Source: Tribonema minus (lineage: Eukaryota > Sar > Xanthophyceae > Tribonematales > Tribonemataceae). Taken from it: 64,000 nucleotides of DNA. Below the pieces are notes generated by a model. The model had not been told where the DNA came from. It saw only the letters and a list, made by a program, of their open reading frames with translations, and did no database searches. This document shows positions 44,201-55,126 of this stretch, one piece after another. Numbering within the stretch: the stretch's first letter is position 1; each line of letters starts with the position of its first letter. The position numbers and the translations under genes were made by a program. The stretch is taken from contig JAFCMP010000157.1 of NCBI GenBank assembly GCA_017506865.1, forward strand, positions 744,001-808,000. The letters run 5' to 3'.

Positions 44201-45837
44201 GGGTTATGTGTAGCGAAGGTGCTTGTAATGGCTGTGGCAGAGGAATATGGGGGAATACCCCTCCGGTTTCTCATCTGCTCCAATGCTATGCTTGGCCATC
44301 TGCGGTTTGCTGACAACGGCACTGCTGGCACAACAGACGCTAATAGTTTGCCAGAACTGTTGGACGATGCAAGAAATAAGACATTAACGGGACCATGCGG
44401 TTGAGTGGAGCACTGCCGCAACGGGAGCGGAGGGGGGATCGGGTGACGACAGCGACGGAGCTACGCGGCTGCGGACAATGGCGGTAACGGAGCTATGCGG
44501 TCAACGGTTGAGCCGTTGCCAGTGAGCGCCGGTGAGCACGGAGAGCGGGTTTGGGAAACACGAAAGTGAGTGCCATTGTGGCGGCGCACGGGGAAGTGCT
44601 GTCTGTAGATCTTCATCTACTGCAGCATGGTAAAAAGGGGGACTATGTAACGGTTACCGTGACATGTGACCGGTAGACTGGCTCAGAACAAACCATGCTT
44701 CAGCAACCTGATGGTGCGCACACGGCGCGCAGCTGGTTGCTGAAAGATGCTATGTCTAGGGCTATGCTGAACAAAGGTGCTGCGGATACCTCGCTTGTGG
44801 CGGTTGTACAGGCCACCAAATTGTACAACTCTTGGTGTCCTGGGCCCACTTGAAGTTCAAGTGGACCATACGTTGTTGAGCTTGCAAATGACAGTACCCA
44901 CATCAGGAACGCGGTTCACGTGATGCTGAGGTTCGGTAACAAGCTGGTGTGGCACAGGTTTTATGTGTTAACAATTGTCTTTGCCCATCGCAGCCATCCT
45001 TGGCAGTGATTTGAGCGCATAGCACACTCGGCTGACAAAGTACAGACGTAATTTTGCGCATACGTGACGCGCAGAGCTGAAACCACACTCTATGAAACCG
45101 ACGTGTGTGCTGACACGCTGGGCACGGAGCCCCAGGGCGGCGCCATTTGTCTTGTTGAGGACGTTACTCGGGAACGTTCTTCAAGATGAATGTTGAAGTT
45201 ACACTTTTCACTGAGTTTGGGCGGCAGCCGTTTTCTTTATTTTAAACGATTGTTGACCACTGTTCTCCGATATGAATGTTGAAGTTGCACTTCACCAGCC
45301 GCTTGAAGTTGCACTTCACCAGTAACTGTTTGCGGATTGAGCATCGTTGTCTTGTTGAGAATGCTGGAACCGTTCTCCGAGATGATGATGAAGTTGCACT
45401 TTACCTGCAGATATTGGGGTACAGCGCATGGCGGCAGTGATTGCGCCAACTGAGACGCAGACATGTTGAACTTGCGGTGCAAAAGGCGTGGTGCCAGTGG
45501 AAGCTAGGGTTTCAGTTGAAGCGGCCCTGCGACTCCCTGCACACTTGGTGCTCTCGGACCTGTGTGGTCAAGGCACACTCACCTAGTGAGGCTCAACCGG
45601 CCACAAAAACACGGCATGATAGTGCTGGAGGCGCCAACTTTCAGCCCACTACATTGCAGCCCACGAGAAAGCTGTTTACAGCGGCGACTTCGGAACACGT
45701 GTACTCTGACCCTTCATTGCGGCTGTCGGTGGTGCGAGTTCTGGCGGACATTAACAAGAAGTCGGGTACATTTATAAAGCGGCGGCGCACACAGCGCCCG
45801 CGACTACTGACGATATGCACAGGCACCGCTTAGCCGT

Positions 45838-46330
45838 ATGCGCACTCCTCAAGAGTTGTGCACTGAGGCAGAGTTGCGTGAAGTGTTGCCAGTTGAATGG
45901 GACTATAAAAATGAATGCAGTCACCAAAAAGACAGCAGGGGTCTACGTGACATTAATGACATGAAGCACAACCTGCGGGTTAAAAGTAATAAAAAGTACA
46001 TGCCTAGTATTGACAAGGCAGCAGGCTATCATGAAATTTAACACCTCTGCGCGAAAGCGACAAGGAGAAAACGGCATTCAGAACATCTGATGGCGGCCTG
46101 TGGCAGTACACAGTGGCCCCATTTGGCTTGGTGAACTTGCCTGCGTAGCAGTGCGCATGTTACTAGGCTAATGCATGGTACCATATGATGTTCTCGGCAA
46201 AGCACTTGACTCGTATGCCACGGTTTATGTTGAAGATGTACTGATCTACAACAAACCTATGACTGAGCACAATGCCTACATACGAGACATGCTCAAGCGG
46301 ATTAACAAGGCAGCATTTCATTTAAAAGCG
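45838..46330 (+). pseudogene. Broken Ty3/gypsy reverse transcriptase
   Basis: Pieces in different frames match the usual RT order. DSRGLRDINDMKH then MPSIDKAAGYHEI corresponds to the motif with the first catalytic Asp. After a stop, RESDKEKTAFRTSDG and APFGLVNLPA follow. Further on, after frameshifts, comes TVYVEDVLIYNK, where the usual Y-x-DD has Glu-Asp (VEDV). That change removes a catalytic Asp. Stops, shifts and this change make it inactive. Confidence 0.8.
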
Positions 46331-48705
46331 ATTCTAGACACAAATTGACTGATACATCATGAAAACGGGCACGGTGACATCAGGCATGGTCGCGGCTGAC
46401 ATGAGACTCAGCGACACCCACGGAGATCAACACGAACTTTGAGGCAGGCTCAGGCTGATGAGCGTACAGACACGCACTGAGACTCTTCAAATTGATTTTC
46501 ATGCATCACAAACGCTTGTGTGCGAGGCAGCGGCAGACTTGACGGCAAGAAAGCTACTGCCATGCCACGAGGACGTGGGCGCACTGTTGAGAGGAGTGAA
46601 ATTGGGATATTAGTGGTGACGAGTAGGCTATTTTTCTGAAATTAATTTGACTCGGGTGCAAAATGTGAAATCATGTGCCACTGCGTTAGAGTGCCTGGCT
46701 GCGGTTCTGCGCTGAGTCATGGCCGGCCGTACGTGTGAGGAAACCCGTCGCGGTTGCTATGGATGCATCTGCCCTTTGTTAAGAATTGACTCTTGACCCT
46801 TCAAGACCACAATGGTGGGAGTTGCTTTGATGGGCGTGCACGTCATGGAATGTAGGCACTATGGTGCACGGTGCAGCATACATAGAGCGGGACTGACTAA
46901 TCGTACTGCGGATAGCCCCTTACGGTTGCCGATGCAATGTGAGCCCGAGGCGCCGCACGTTTATGAGTACACTGCGGTGTGCACGTTAGCTTTGGAAGCT
47001 CATGTGACCAAAACTTGAAGTTGACTTTGCTAACTTGTGGCTCTCCTGGTTCGTGAGAGGATCTGAGAGTGGAGCTTGACTCAGTTGTATTTTGGCTACA
47101 TACACTCAGCGCGGCAGATGAGAATTGCACGGGCAGCGCGCCTGGCAAGCCTGACAGATAATTAAAGTGTTGGATCTGCTTGAGGGCCCAGATGCCATTG
47201 AATGTAGTATGCTACCGTGGCAGTGGAGCGGTCTCCTGGCGACCTAACTCCCTGTGCACCCCTGCTACAACGGATCTGTGTGTAAGTTGAACGAGGCCTT
47301 GCAATGGACTCTGAATGGAGTTCTGAGCGTGTCAGCACTGCGTGTACACTGTAGTACACGGACAGCAGCGCGTGAGCACAAGAGGCAACGGACTTGGCCA
47401 CGGACCTCATTCGGACTTCAATGTGACCGCAACTGGCCACCACTTTTGTGGACGAGCCTATGCTGGCGTCGCTGGGATGTAGACATACGTCCAAGGAAGA
47501 GTAGACTTGGTATTGCTGGTGCAATAGGCAGTGACTGCGCCTGCTGAGATGTGATGTGTTTGTACAGCGAGCTGGCAAGTATGCAGTTTGAGACTCATCA
47601 GAAGTGGTGCAATGTGGAGGACCTAAACTTGCTCGTGCACTTGCTAATACCCGCGCAAACACAGATTGGTGGCTTGGCAGAGGGTTGTGCTCGCAGTTTG
47701 ACAGTTTGCGTCCCCTTGCACTATGATGCGATCACTGATGGCCTAATGATGCCACGGCCGGGCATGCAGGAGTTGACGTAACACAGCTTAGTAATTCACG
47801 TGTTTGAGTGCTGACTGATAATGGATGTGGCTTGTGCCCCTATACTTAAGTGTGAAGAAGGGCCCACTGCCAGTGGCATGTGTGCATTAAAGTGTCAGTT
47901 CACAGCGCGCTTTGACGAGTCATACGGGTCAGACGGTTTGCGTCAGTATACTATAGCTCATCAACGTTAACGGGCTGGAGCCGTGGCATTCTTGATTTGA
48001 TGCTCGTTCGTTGAATAAAATAGTGCAGTACTGCTTTGCCTTGGCAAAGACATGGTGCAGCCTGAGTACAACGGTGTACCTGCTGGGCAGCTTGGCAAGT
48101 ACGCGTTCAGAGTGCAGTACAACGGTGTACCCGCTGGGCGGCTTGATATGGTCTGCTTGCGCGCGCGGGGTGCTACATTGCAGCATTTTGCGGCTGAGGC
48201 TCAAGATGGACAGAAGGGCAGGTGGAATGTCCTGTCGACATCTGTGGGAGCTAATGACCTTGTGAATGATGATGTCGGCGCAGTAGTAAAAGTCAAGAAT
48301 GGCGCGTCCGAAACCAATGGGGACAGTGTGAGAATTATGTGAGCACGATGTCTTCAATTTTTAGTTACAGGTTGAAGTTGTAAGATGGCGCGTGTATGTT
48401 GTGTACTACCGCATTATCGGACCGCGGACATGTGTTGTATGGTGTAGAATGTTTGTACTGTCATGGTGAATTCTGCGGATTCCGGGTCATACGGGCCTCT
48501 GCTTGAGATCCTGCTAATCGAACCATATCTCAAGTATGCACCCGAACGCCTTTACAAACATTGCGGGTAACGTGGCGCGGTGGGTTGAGGGTGACAACTA
48601 GTCTGACAGATTCCATGTTCCCACTTCGGTCAGAACTGCGCAACGTTGAGCCCTGTTGAGACGGCAGCGACTCTGGGGACAGAGTCAGGCTGAAGAAGGG
48701 GGAGT

Positions 48706-49038
48706 TGACACGGTTAGGGATATGTAAGGAGAATGCATGCCGGAAGCATTCTCGAGTCTAGGGATCATGCCAGCGCGGGGCATGATCATGGTTGTCTGCC
48801 ATATGATGACTGAACAGTTGTAGCGGATTCTGTGGTCTTAACTGCAAACCCTAGCTAGTTGGTGCTTAGGGTTTGACGGCAGTTTTCTGTGGGTCAGATT
48901 CGGGTTCACTCAACTCGCGGGAGCAGCTGGATGCAGCAGCAGGGCAACGAAAGTCTGAGGCGAGCCCAATACACCACCGGTGCCATCACAAGTAAGACTA
49001 GCTCAGCAATTCTCATACCAAGTACCCAACATGTTTCA
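48706..49038 (+). repeat. 3' LTR
   Basis: 333 bases, the same ends as the left LTR, preceded by the polypurine tract at 48692–48704 and followed by the AATG duplication. Confidence 0.9.
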
Positions 49039-50368
49039 AATGCAACTCGGCAGTGCTCAAGTTTTAACCTCCATTGAAACGAGCACGCTGTGTAATGGTT
49101 TGCTTATTTGCAGATCAGTGACCGTCTGTTTGTTGACTTTCTGAGGCGGGACGTTGCACCGGCAGCAGTGCTCCGCGCTCCTGGACCAACCCAAAAACAC
49201 AGGACACCTGTTCTTGCTTCTTCGTTTGACGTTTTCACTACATTGTGATGTGACACATGCACCATGCGACGATCCACATGCAACATTCGGCTCATATACA
49301 TGCGTACCCAGCCTTTGACAGTTCCCAAGCGAACTTGAAGGCGCCATGAGCTTGGTGCCACAGCATGTCTCCCAGTAAACTGTAGGTAAAGAATGTGGCC
49401 CAAGTGCCAGCCAGTTTCAGTATATGGTATAGCATTGTTTGCACCATGGTGGAAAAATGCATCAATTAGGTCTGTGCCTTAATGATAAGTATCCATATAT
49501 ACAGGCACATGAGTGAAAACAATATACAATTGCCTTGTAACAGCCTGAGAGACAAGTATATTTCAGGCATACTTGCATGTGCCATGTACGGAGACGCCTG
49601 CTTCAGCACACGCCATGTATGCAACACAAGCTGCATCAGAAACATGAGCATGCAAGCCATTGATGGAGCCATTTCATAGTATGCCCAGCTCTCACATGTA
49701 GCAAGGTGAAGGCTATCGTGTGAGGAAAGCTCAACAGCCTAACGCATCTTGAAGTACACGGAAGTGTAGTCTATTGACACAACTGCAGATGCAACAGGGG
49801 CATGCAACGCGCAAATCTGAGGCATCCGGAGTTTGAAACCATCTAGAAAAATGGGACCAATGGAGACACATAAATGGAGAAGGAACCTCGCATCTTCATT
49901 TGAGCAGATTGGCCAAATGCACGCACTAATAAAGAGCAGACTGCGCGCACTGCTCTGGTTACCAACACACTGCAATTAAGCATTGACGACATATGATGAA
50001 GCCCCGTGCTCCAACGCGGCATGTACACTCGCGAATTGCCCCTGCACTGTTGTAGCTACTGCTGCAGTGCTCTGGAGACAACATAATACCCTAGGGTGAC
50101 AGTATATCGATACATGGAGCAGCTGTGGCTGACAGGGCTGACAGAGGTGCGTGTAAGGGAGAAATGTCACTGCTCCTCGGCCCATGACATTCTAGTGACT
50201 GGCACTACGATTTAACATGAAGGCGGACTGCCCTGCTGCAAATAGGTAACAAAGTTGAACGCTGCCACAACGCGCTGCAACATGGTACTCGTGTAGGCTT
50301 TGTCCGCCACTGCCCCCTCACGAGCCGAACGGTACTGACTTCAAATGGGCACTCCGCTGCCCGCCCGT

Positions 50369-53300
50369 TCACGGCTCCACATCTTCCAATAGGGGCTCCA
50401 ACTCCAGAGGCCACAGCAGCTCCTTCGCCGTGTCCCAGCAATCATCCGACATCAGCTCCATGTCGCCGCCGCCGCTGTCGTCGAAGAGGAAGGCGGCAGC
50501 AGCAGGTGCAGGTGCGGCAGCAGCGTCAGCGGCGGACGCCGTGGGAGCACTGTCGCTGGACCCCCAGAAGCCCTCCACTGGGGCTGGCTCCGCGCATGCG
50601 GCAGCGGTCATGCAGTCGCCGTAAGGGGCAGCCTCCTTTGACTCCGCTGCCATGGCGGCGGCGACTAGCAGGCACGCTGCCTCCGGCGCGTCGCTCAAAA
50701 GCACGTCCAATGCTGCAAGCCAGCTGATCGCTGCTGCTTCATCTTTGATGACTGGCACGACCTTCAGCGGCGATGGTGATGCAGTAGTGTGCGACCTGGC
50801 GGCAGCGCTGGCGGGGGCAGCAGCAGCGGCAGCGGCGGCGGCAGCGGCAGCAGTGGCAGTAGCAGCGGCAGCAGCGGCGGCAGCAGCGGCAGCGGCAGAC
50901 GTTCTGGTCCTGCGTGGGGCGCGCGCGGCCTCGGTAGCGCTGACAGCCGCTGCAGCAGCAGCAGCAGTGCTCAGCACCCTTTGCGCCGCGCTGCCAGCCC
51001 TCGCCGCATCGCTGCGAGCTGCGCGCGGCCTTGCCTGCCGGCCGCTCCGCCGCGGCGTCATGGCGAAATGCCCGCCGTCCTTAGCATCGGCAGCTGAGGC
51101 GGCAGCAGCACCGGCGGCAGCCGCGGCGGGAGGCGCAGAGGACTCCTCGGAGGTGGTGCATACTGCTGCCACTGCGCGCTTCTGGGGCTGGCCGCGGCGG
51201 AAGCGCGGGCGCTCGGCGAACTTCCTGCCGGTGTCGCGCGGGCGGCGCGGCATGTTGCGCGCATTGCAATCGGGGCTGAGGATGTCGTGGTACCAGATGT
51301 GGGGTTCGCCATCGTGCCTGGACATACGCAACGAGAGCATGAGGTGAAGTTGAGCAAAGCAGCGCTCGCTGATATGAGGGGGGCGGGGGGGCGGGGGGGG
51401 GGGGTAGTCGCAGGTACAAAGAGGGGTGTCGACAGGTGCACTGTGTCCAGTCCGTCTAGCCACGTATGTGTTGCGGTGCTCAAGAAACACAGGCGAAGCA
51501 CACATGCAGTCTCTGTTTTTAATGTTCTGCAGTAACAATATTTGCAGCAGCGTTGTGAGTTTGTGAGGTTGCACGACAGCGCTCAACAGCACTCAACACT
51601 CCTGCTGCCTTCAAGACAGCGTGTTGTAAATATACTGCAAGTGCACATGCACGGCGTTGCTTGAAAGACCGTACTGTAGACTGCTTCATCACAAGTTTGA
51701 TCCGTAGCATGAGCATCAGCATTGGGATGCATCACACGTGGCCTGATTTCCTTCAGTATTATAGCCAGTGATGACAGCATTGAAGCTCCAGAAAGTGCAG
51801 CAGGTGGCGTTTCTTGCGCAAATATTTGACAAGGCCCATGACACCCAACAAGACCGCAAAAAACGCTGCGCATCCCACCCGTTTCCAGTGACTATGCTCC
51901 CTCAAGACTGCAGACACAGAGCGTTGACTTCAAGGTCATCCCAACAAGCTCCAGGTTCAGCCTCACCTCTCAAAGCCGTGCTTCTCAAGATTGCGTATGA
52001 AGCTCTTGGGGCGCGACGGCTTGCGCCCCCGCAGCTCGCTGATGGCAGCCACCTCCTCTTGGCCATCATTTATGATGATGCCCCACCGAGGCTCACAACT
52101 GCGCAGCACATGCACGCATTCATGCAGCCACGTTCAGCAGTTCGCTGCGCAGCAGGTGCGGCGCATCGCGCGGTTTGAGTGGGGGACGCACGCAGCAAAC
52201 TTCAAGTTCAAGCAGGAGATGCCTGAACGTGCAGAGCAATGTCGTGCACGTATGCGCAGCGCACGCCATCCAGCGAGCGCATTGTCGATCTGATGACATA
52301 CTGCTTTCATCAAGGGGCAGGGGCAATGTGGGGCACGTCACATATGGCAAACTATACTGCTGGTGACCGCTGCCGCATCTGCCTCGGCATTCGGCATTGC
52401 TCACGCTCACACACTGGTTGCCACTGGCAATTGTGAAGCAGTAAACATCCTAGGTTCGTGACACGCGCATGGCAGTAGCACGATTAGTGACCAATAATGC
52501 AGCTGAGCAAAGCCGTTGAGCATATGGTGCAGTCTCAGGGCTGCTGCGAAGCGCGCAGCAAGAGGGCCCGGGTGGCATAAAGAGAAGGGGGACATGTTAC
52601 AGAGCACCGCTGCTAGGAAGAAGTGCGCAAGGCTGATGGAATCGACATTGGTGATGCCATCCATTATAGTACAATGGTTGTAGCCACTGACCCCGCAAAT
52701 TGCCAGGTGTGACTGTGACACAACTTATAAGTAAGTTCACAACGTCATGGATGCTGGTACAGTGCATACATACCTGTCAGGTTCAACCCAGTAGTCACGC
52801 ACCCTCGTGAACCACTGCAGGAACGGCATGATGAACTTCTGGATGTACCGCAGATTGTGAAGCTCCTGAGGCAGCACATAACCTGCAAGGCGGTTACAAA
52901 AGAGGCGGTAGTGAAGAATACAAATCTTGCCTTGTGTGACCTGCGCAAATAGCAGCCTGACAAGTGTGATCTGCACAGTACCGGACAAACTGATCCTTGC
53001 ACAATTCAACTTGGGAAGTTTGAAGGCAGCCTGAATCTCAAAAGCTAGGCAGCAGCTACGCGCACATCAGCAATTCCAATTATTGCTGGACAGACCGTAT
53101 TTGCGCAGGTTGTGCAGCAGAGCCGACTGGTGTACCGACACACACTTCAAGCTGCCTCTGTATATGCAGTTGCGGCCGTGCACGAGAAATGAACTGGCAC
53201 GTTGATGAAAAAACACTGTGTTGAGTGAGCAGTCATGACATGCAAAACGTACAATGAATGAACGACAACAAGAGCTTCTACAGCGTACACAGTGTCACTT

Positions 53301-53849
53301 GCAAAGTGGCAGTACACTAAGCTGTTTTTGGACTAGTCTATCGGCTTGTTTTGCGGTGTGAGAAAGAAAAACGATTTGGCAAGACCTTCAACGCTGCATG
53401 GTATATTTAAATCTGTACATGGTCAGCGTCGCAGATCAGATTATATATTTTTTTGGAGACATCAGGATCATGATCGACTCATTTGGCTCACACGCAACAC
53501 AAATCAATCTGGCATGGGCTGTGTTGAACTTGGATGGCACGCACGCAACATGAATTCACTTGGCATGCAAACATCAGTTATGTCAACTCAGTACAGAACC
53601 TTGGCTCAACAAGCAGAAGCGTCCAAAAAGTGTCGTACGCTTTGAGGTGCCCGAGCAGGGCTCGCCATGAAGCTGACGTTTGAGGCAAAACTTTACCATT
53701 GCCATGAATCAAACTCTTAGTCGAACCCGCGCACGCGCACGACAGAAATCAATGCGTTTACCCATGCTAGACGACGCAAGCACAAGCACACGCAGAGCGA
53801 CAAGCCATGGCATTGCACCTTGAATAACGTTTGCGCCAGCTCCCGCCAT
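50369..53849 (-). CDS. HSF-type DNA-binding protein-like, paralogue C (intact)
   Basis: Minus-strand exons 53819–53849, 52774–52882, 51967–52098 and 50369–51317 (406 aa with the frame closed). The start MAGAGANVIQ matches A and B. The DNA-binding-domain-like region covers residues ~12–107: LPQELHNLRYIQKFIMPFLQ, then W-G-IIINDGQEEVAAI, PKSFIRNLEKHGFER and IWYHDILSP. A basic patch, an Ala-rich low-complexity tract (GCN repeats) and a conserved C-terminus (MSDDCWDTAKELLWPLELEP, ending EDVEP) follow. This acidic, bulky-hydrophobic tail resembles a transactivation segment. It is the only complete copy of the three and the best candidate for function. The HSF assignment rests on motif order and spacing read by eye. 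Confidence 0.72.
51378..51404. repeat. G-rich tract in intron 3 of gene C
   Basis: GGGGGGCGGGGGGGCGGGGGGG-type run, i.e. poly-C on the coding strand, 60 bases upstream of the last acceptor. The equivalent C-run in A is at about 24911–24922 and a shorter one in B is near 31843–31850. Confidence 0.8.
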
Positions 53850-54054
53850 CGTTCTCACTCACGCAGAACCAGCGCGCCCGCACTGTTGAAAGGGCAGATG
53901 GCAGAGTGAGTGCTTAATGGCAGCCATGGTGCGATGAGTACGACATCAGCAACGCGCACACACGCACACCGCAAGCTGTGTCGACAAGCGAAAGCGCGCT
54001 GCATGCAAAAAGATGCTGCCCTTTTCAGGAGAGATGAACACCAGCAGCACTCAC

Positions 54055-54251
54055 GTGATTGAGGCGCAAGGGGCAGCCAAGAATGACTGCGCTTGCCGTG
54101 AAGCCCTGCGCTTGCCGTCCAGCAACAACAGCGTCGCAAGCTTGCTGTGCTGGTTGTGCAGAGTGAAGCAAAGCATCCTCGACATCGTGCGGCCAGGCCA
54201 GCCTGTTGTGACGCCAGCCCATGCTGCCTCCTCGTCGTCAAACCACGCCAT
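54055..54251 (-). other. Upstream exon-like ORF of gene C (conserved donor)
   Basis: ATG at 54251, 65 codons starting MAWFDDEEAAWAGVTTGWPG and ending ASIT at an ATCAC|GTGAGTGCTG donor. The candidate acceptor CAACAG|TGCGGGCGC lies about 175 bases down. Joining them gives TAGALVLRE and a stop, ahead of the MAGAGANV start. It could be a translated upstream ORF or an alternative N-terminal exon. Confidence 0.45.
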
Positions 54252-55126
54252 TATGTCGCCGCCCCCACAGTCTGGCGCGCCATGGTGGTATCAGTCGAGC
54301 AATGTGGTTGGATCGATCCAAGGTTGGTCCAGCGCTTCGACCCCAACAGTTTTTTTCCAGGATTTGCTTGATTTTCGCCTGATTTTCGACAAAATCATAT
54401 GCTGATTTTGCCGGTTTTTGACCCAAATCATGTACGGTTCTGGTCGATACATAGCCAGCAGCAGCGTGCGCCTGCCTGCTAGGCAACTGCTCTGGCGCGC
54501 TGTGCAGCAAAGGAATCTTTACAACTGCTGGTGTCAATTTAAGAGCAACAGTGCACCAGATCTGATTGGTGCCACATATCTGCAGCTTCTATCCATTGAC
54601 CAATCTGGACCGACCCAGAGCAGAGGCATCAAATTTAGTACCCCGGGGATCTAAGCTTTTCGGGAGCTGGCCATTATGGATCGATCCAGGGTATCATGAT
54701 GCTGTGAGGACTGGACAACTTGACTGATAATACTATGTAGACCGTCCCACTTTCCAGACTCGCTTCATATGTGATACCGGATATGATGTATATGACCAAG
54801 CCCAAGGAGAGGCATTATTGCCAACAATATACTCGAGCCGGCCTCCACGGGATCGATCTGCATTGACCAGCTTGGATCGTGGATCTTTGGATCTGAGAAA
54901 TGGATCTGAGAAATCTGAAAATGGATCTGAGGATGGATTTGAAACAGCTCCAGGGGGATCGATTATATTATATCGGTCGGTCTGACTTCAAAGGTTCGAT
55001 CACCAGGATCGATCAAGCCTTCAAAGGTCGGACCAACCCCTTCGTCCCGAAAGGTCAGTTTACCCTACTTGCAAGCCAAAAAAAGCCCTAGCCCCCAATG
55101 TTTTTACGATCAAATCACTTGAAGGC

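Larger units (their letters stand above)
40951..49038 (+). mobile_element. Ty3/gypsy-like LTR retrotransposon (8.09 kb), interior decayed
   Basis: Two 333-base LTRs (40951–41283, 48706–49038) start with TGACACGG and end with TGTTTCA. AATG repeats flank the element (40947–40950, 49039–49042). A purine tract (GAAGAAGGGGGAG) precedes the right LTR. The interior shows RT pieces typical of Ty3/gypsy on the plus strand but no long ORF; gag, protease, RNase H and integrase cannot be made out. It interrupts the right palindrome arm, whose flanking DNA is continuous with the left arm at 33.1–33.25 kb. Confidence 0.88.
36930..55048 (-). repeat. Right arm of the large palindrome (unit C), with insertions
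   Basis: Inverted copy of 27933–35911. Without the 8.09-kb LTR element and the ~1.9-kb block at 37.05–38.94 kb (with the MITE and the LINE remnant), its length is ~8.1 kb, against 8.0 kb for the left arm. Mirrored landmarks are listed under the left arm. Confidence 0.8.

Noticed and set aside
52407-52721. A 104-codon minus-strand ORF between exons 2 and 3 of gene C, partly conserved in A and B
   Set aside because: Inclusion would interrupt the DNA-binding-domain-like fold, and the frame is broken in A and B. Exons 2 and 3 join in phase without it. I treat it as conserved intron.
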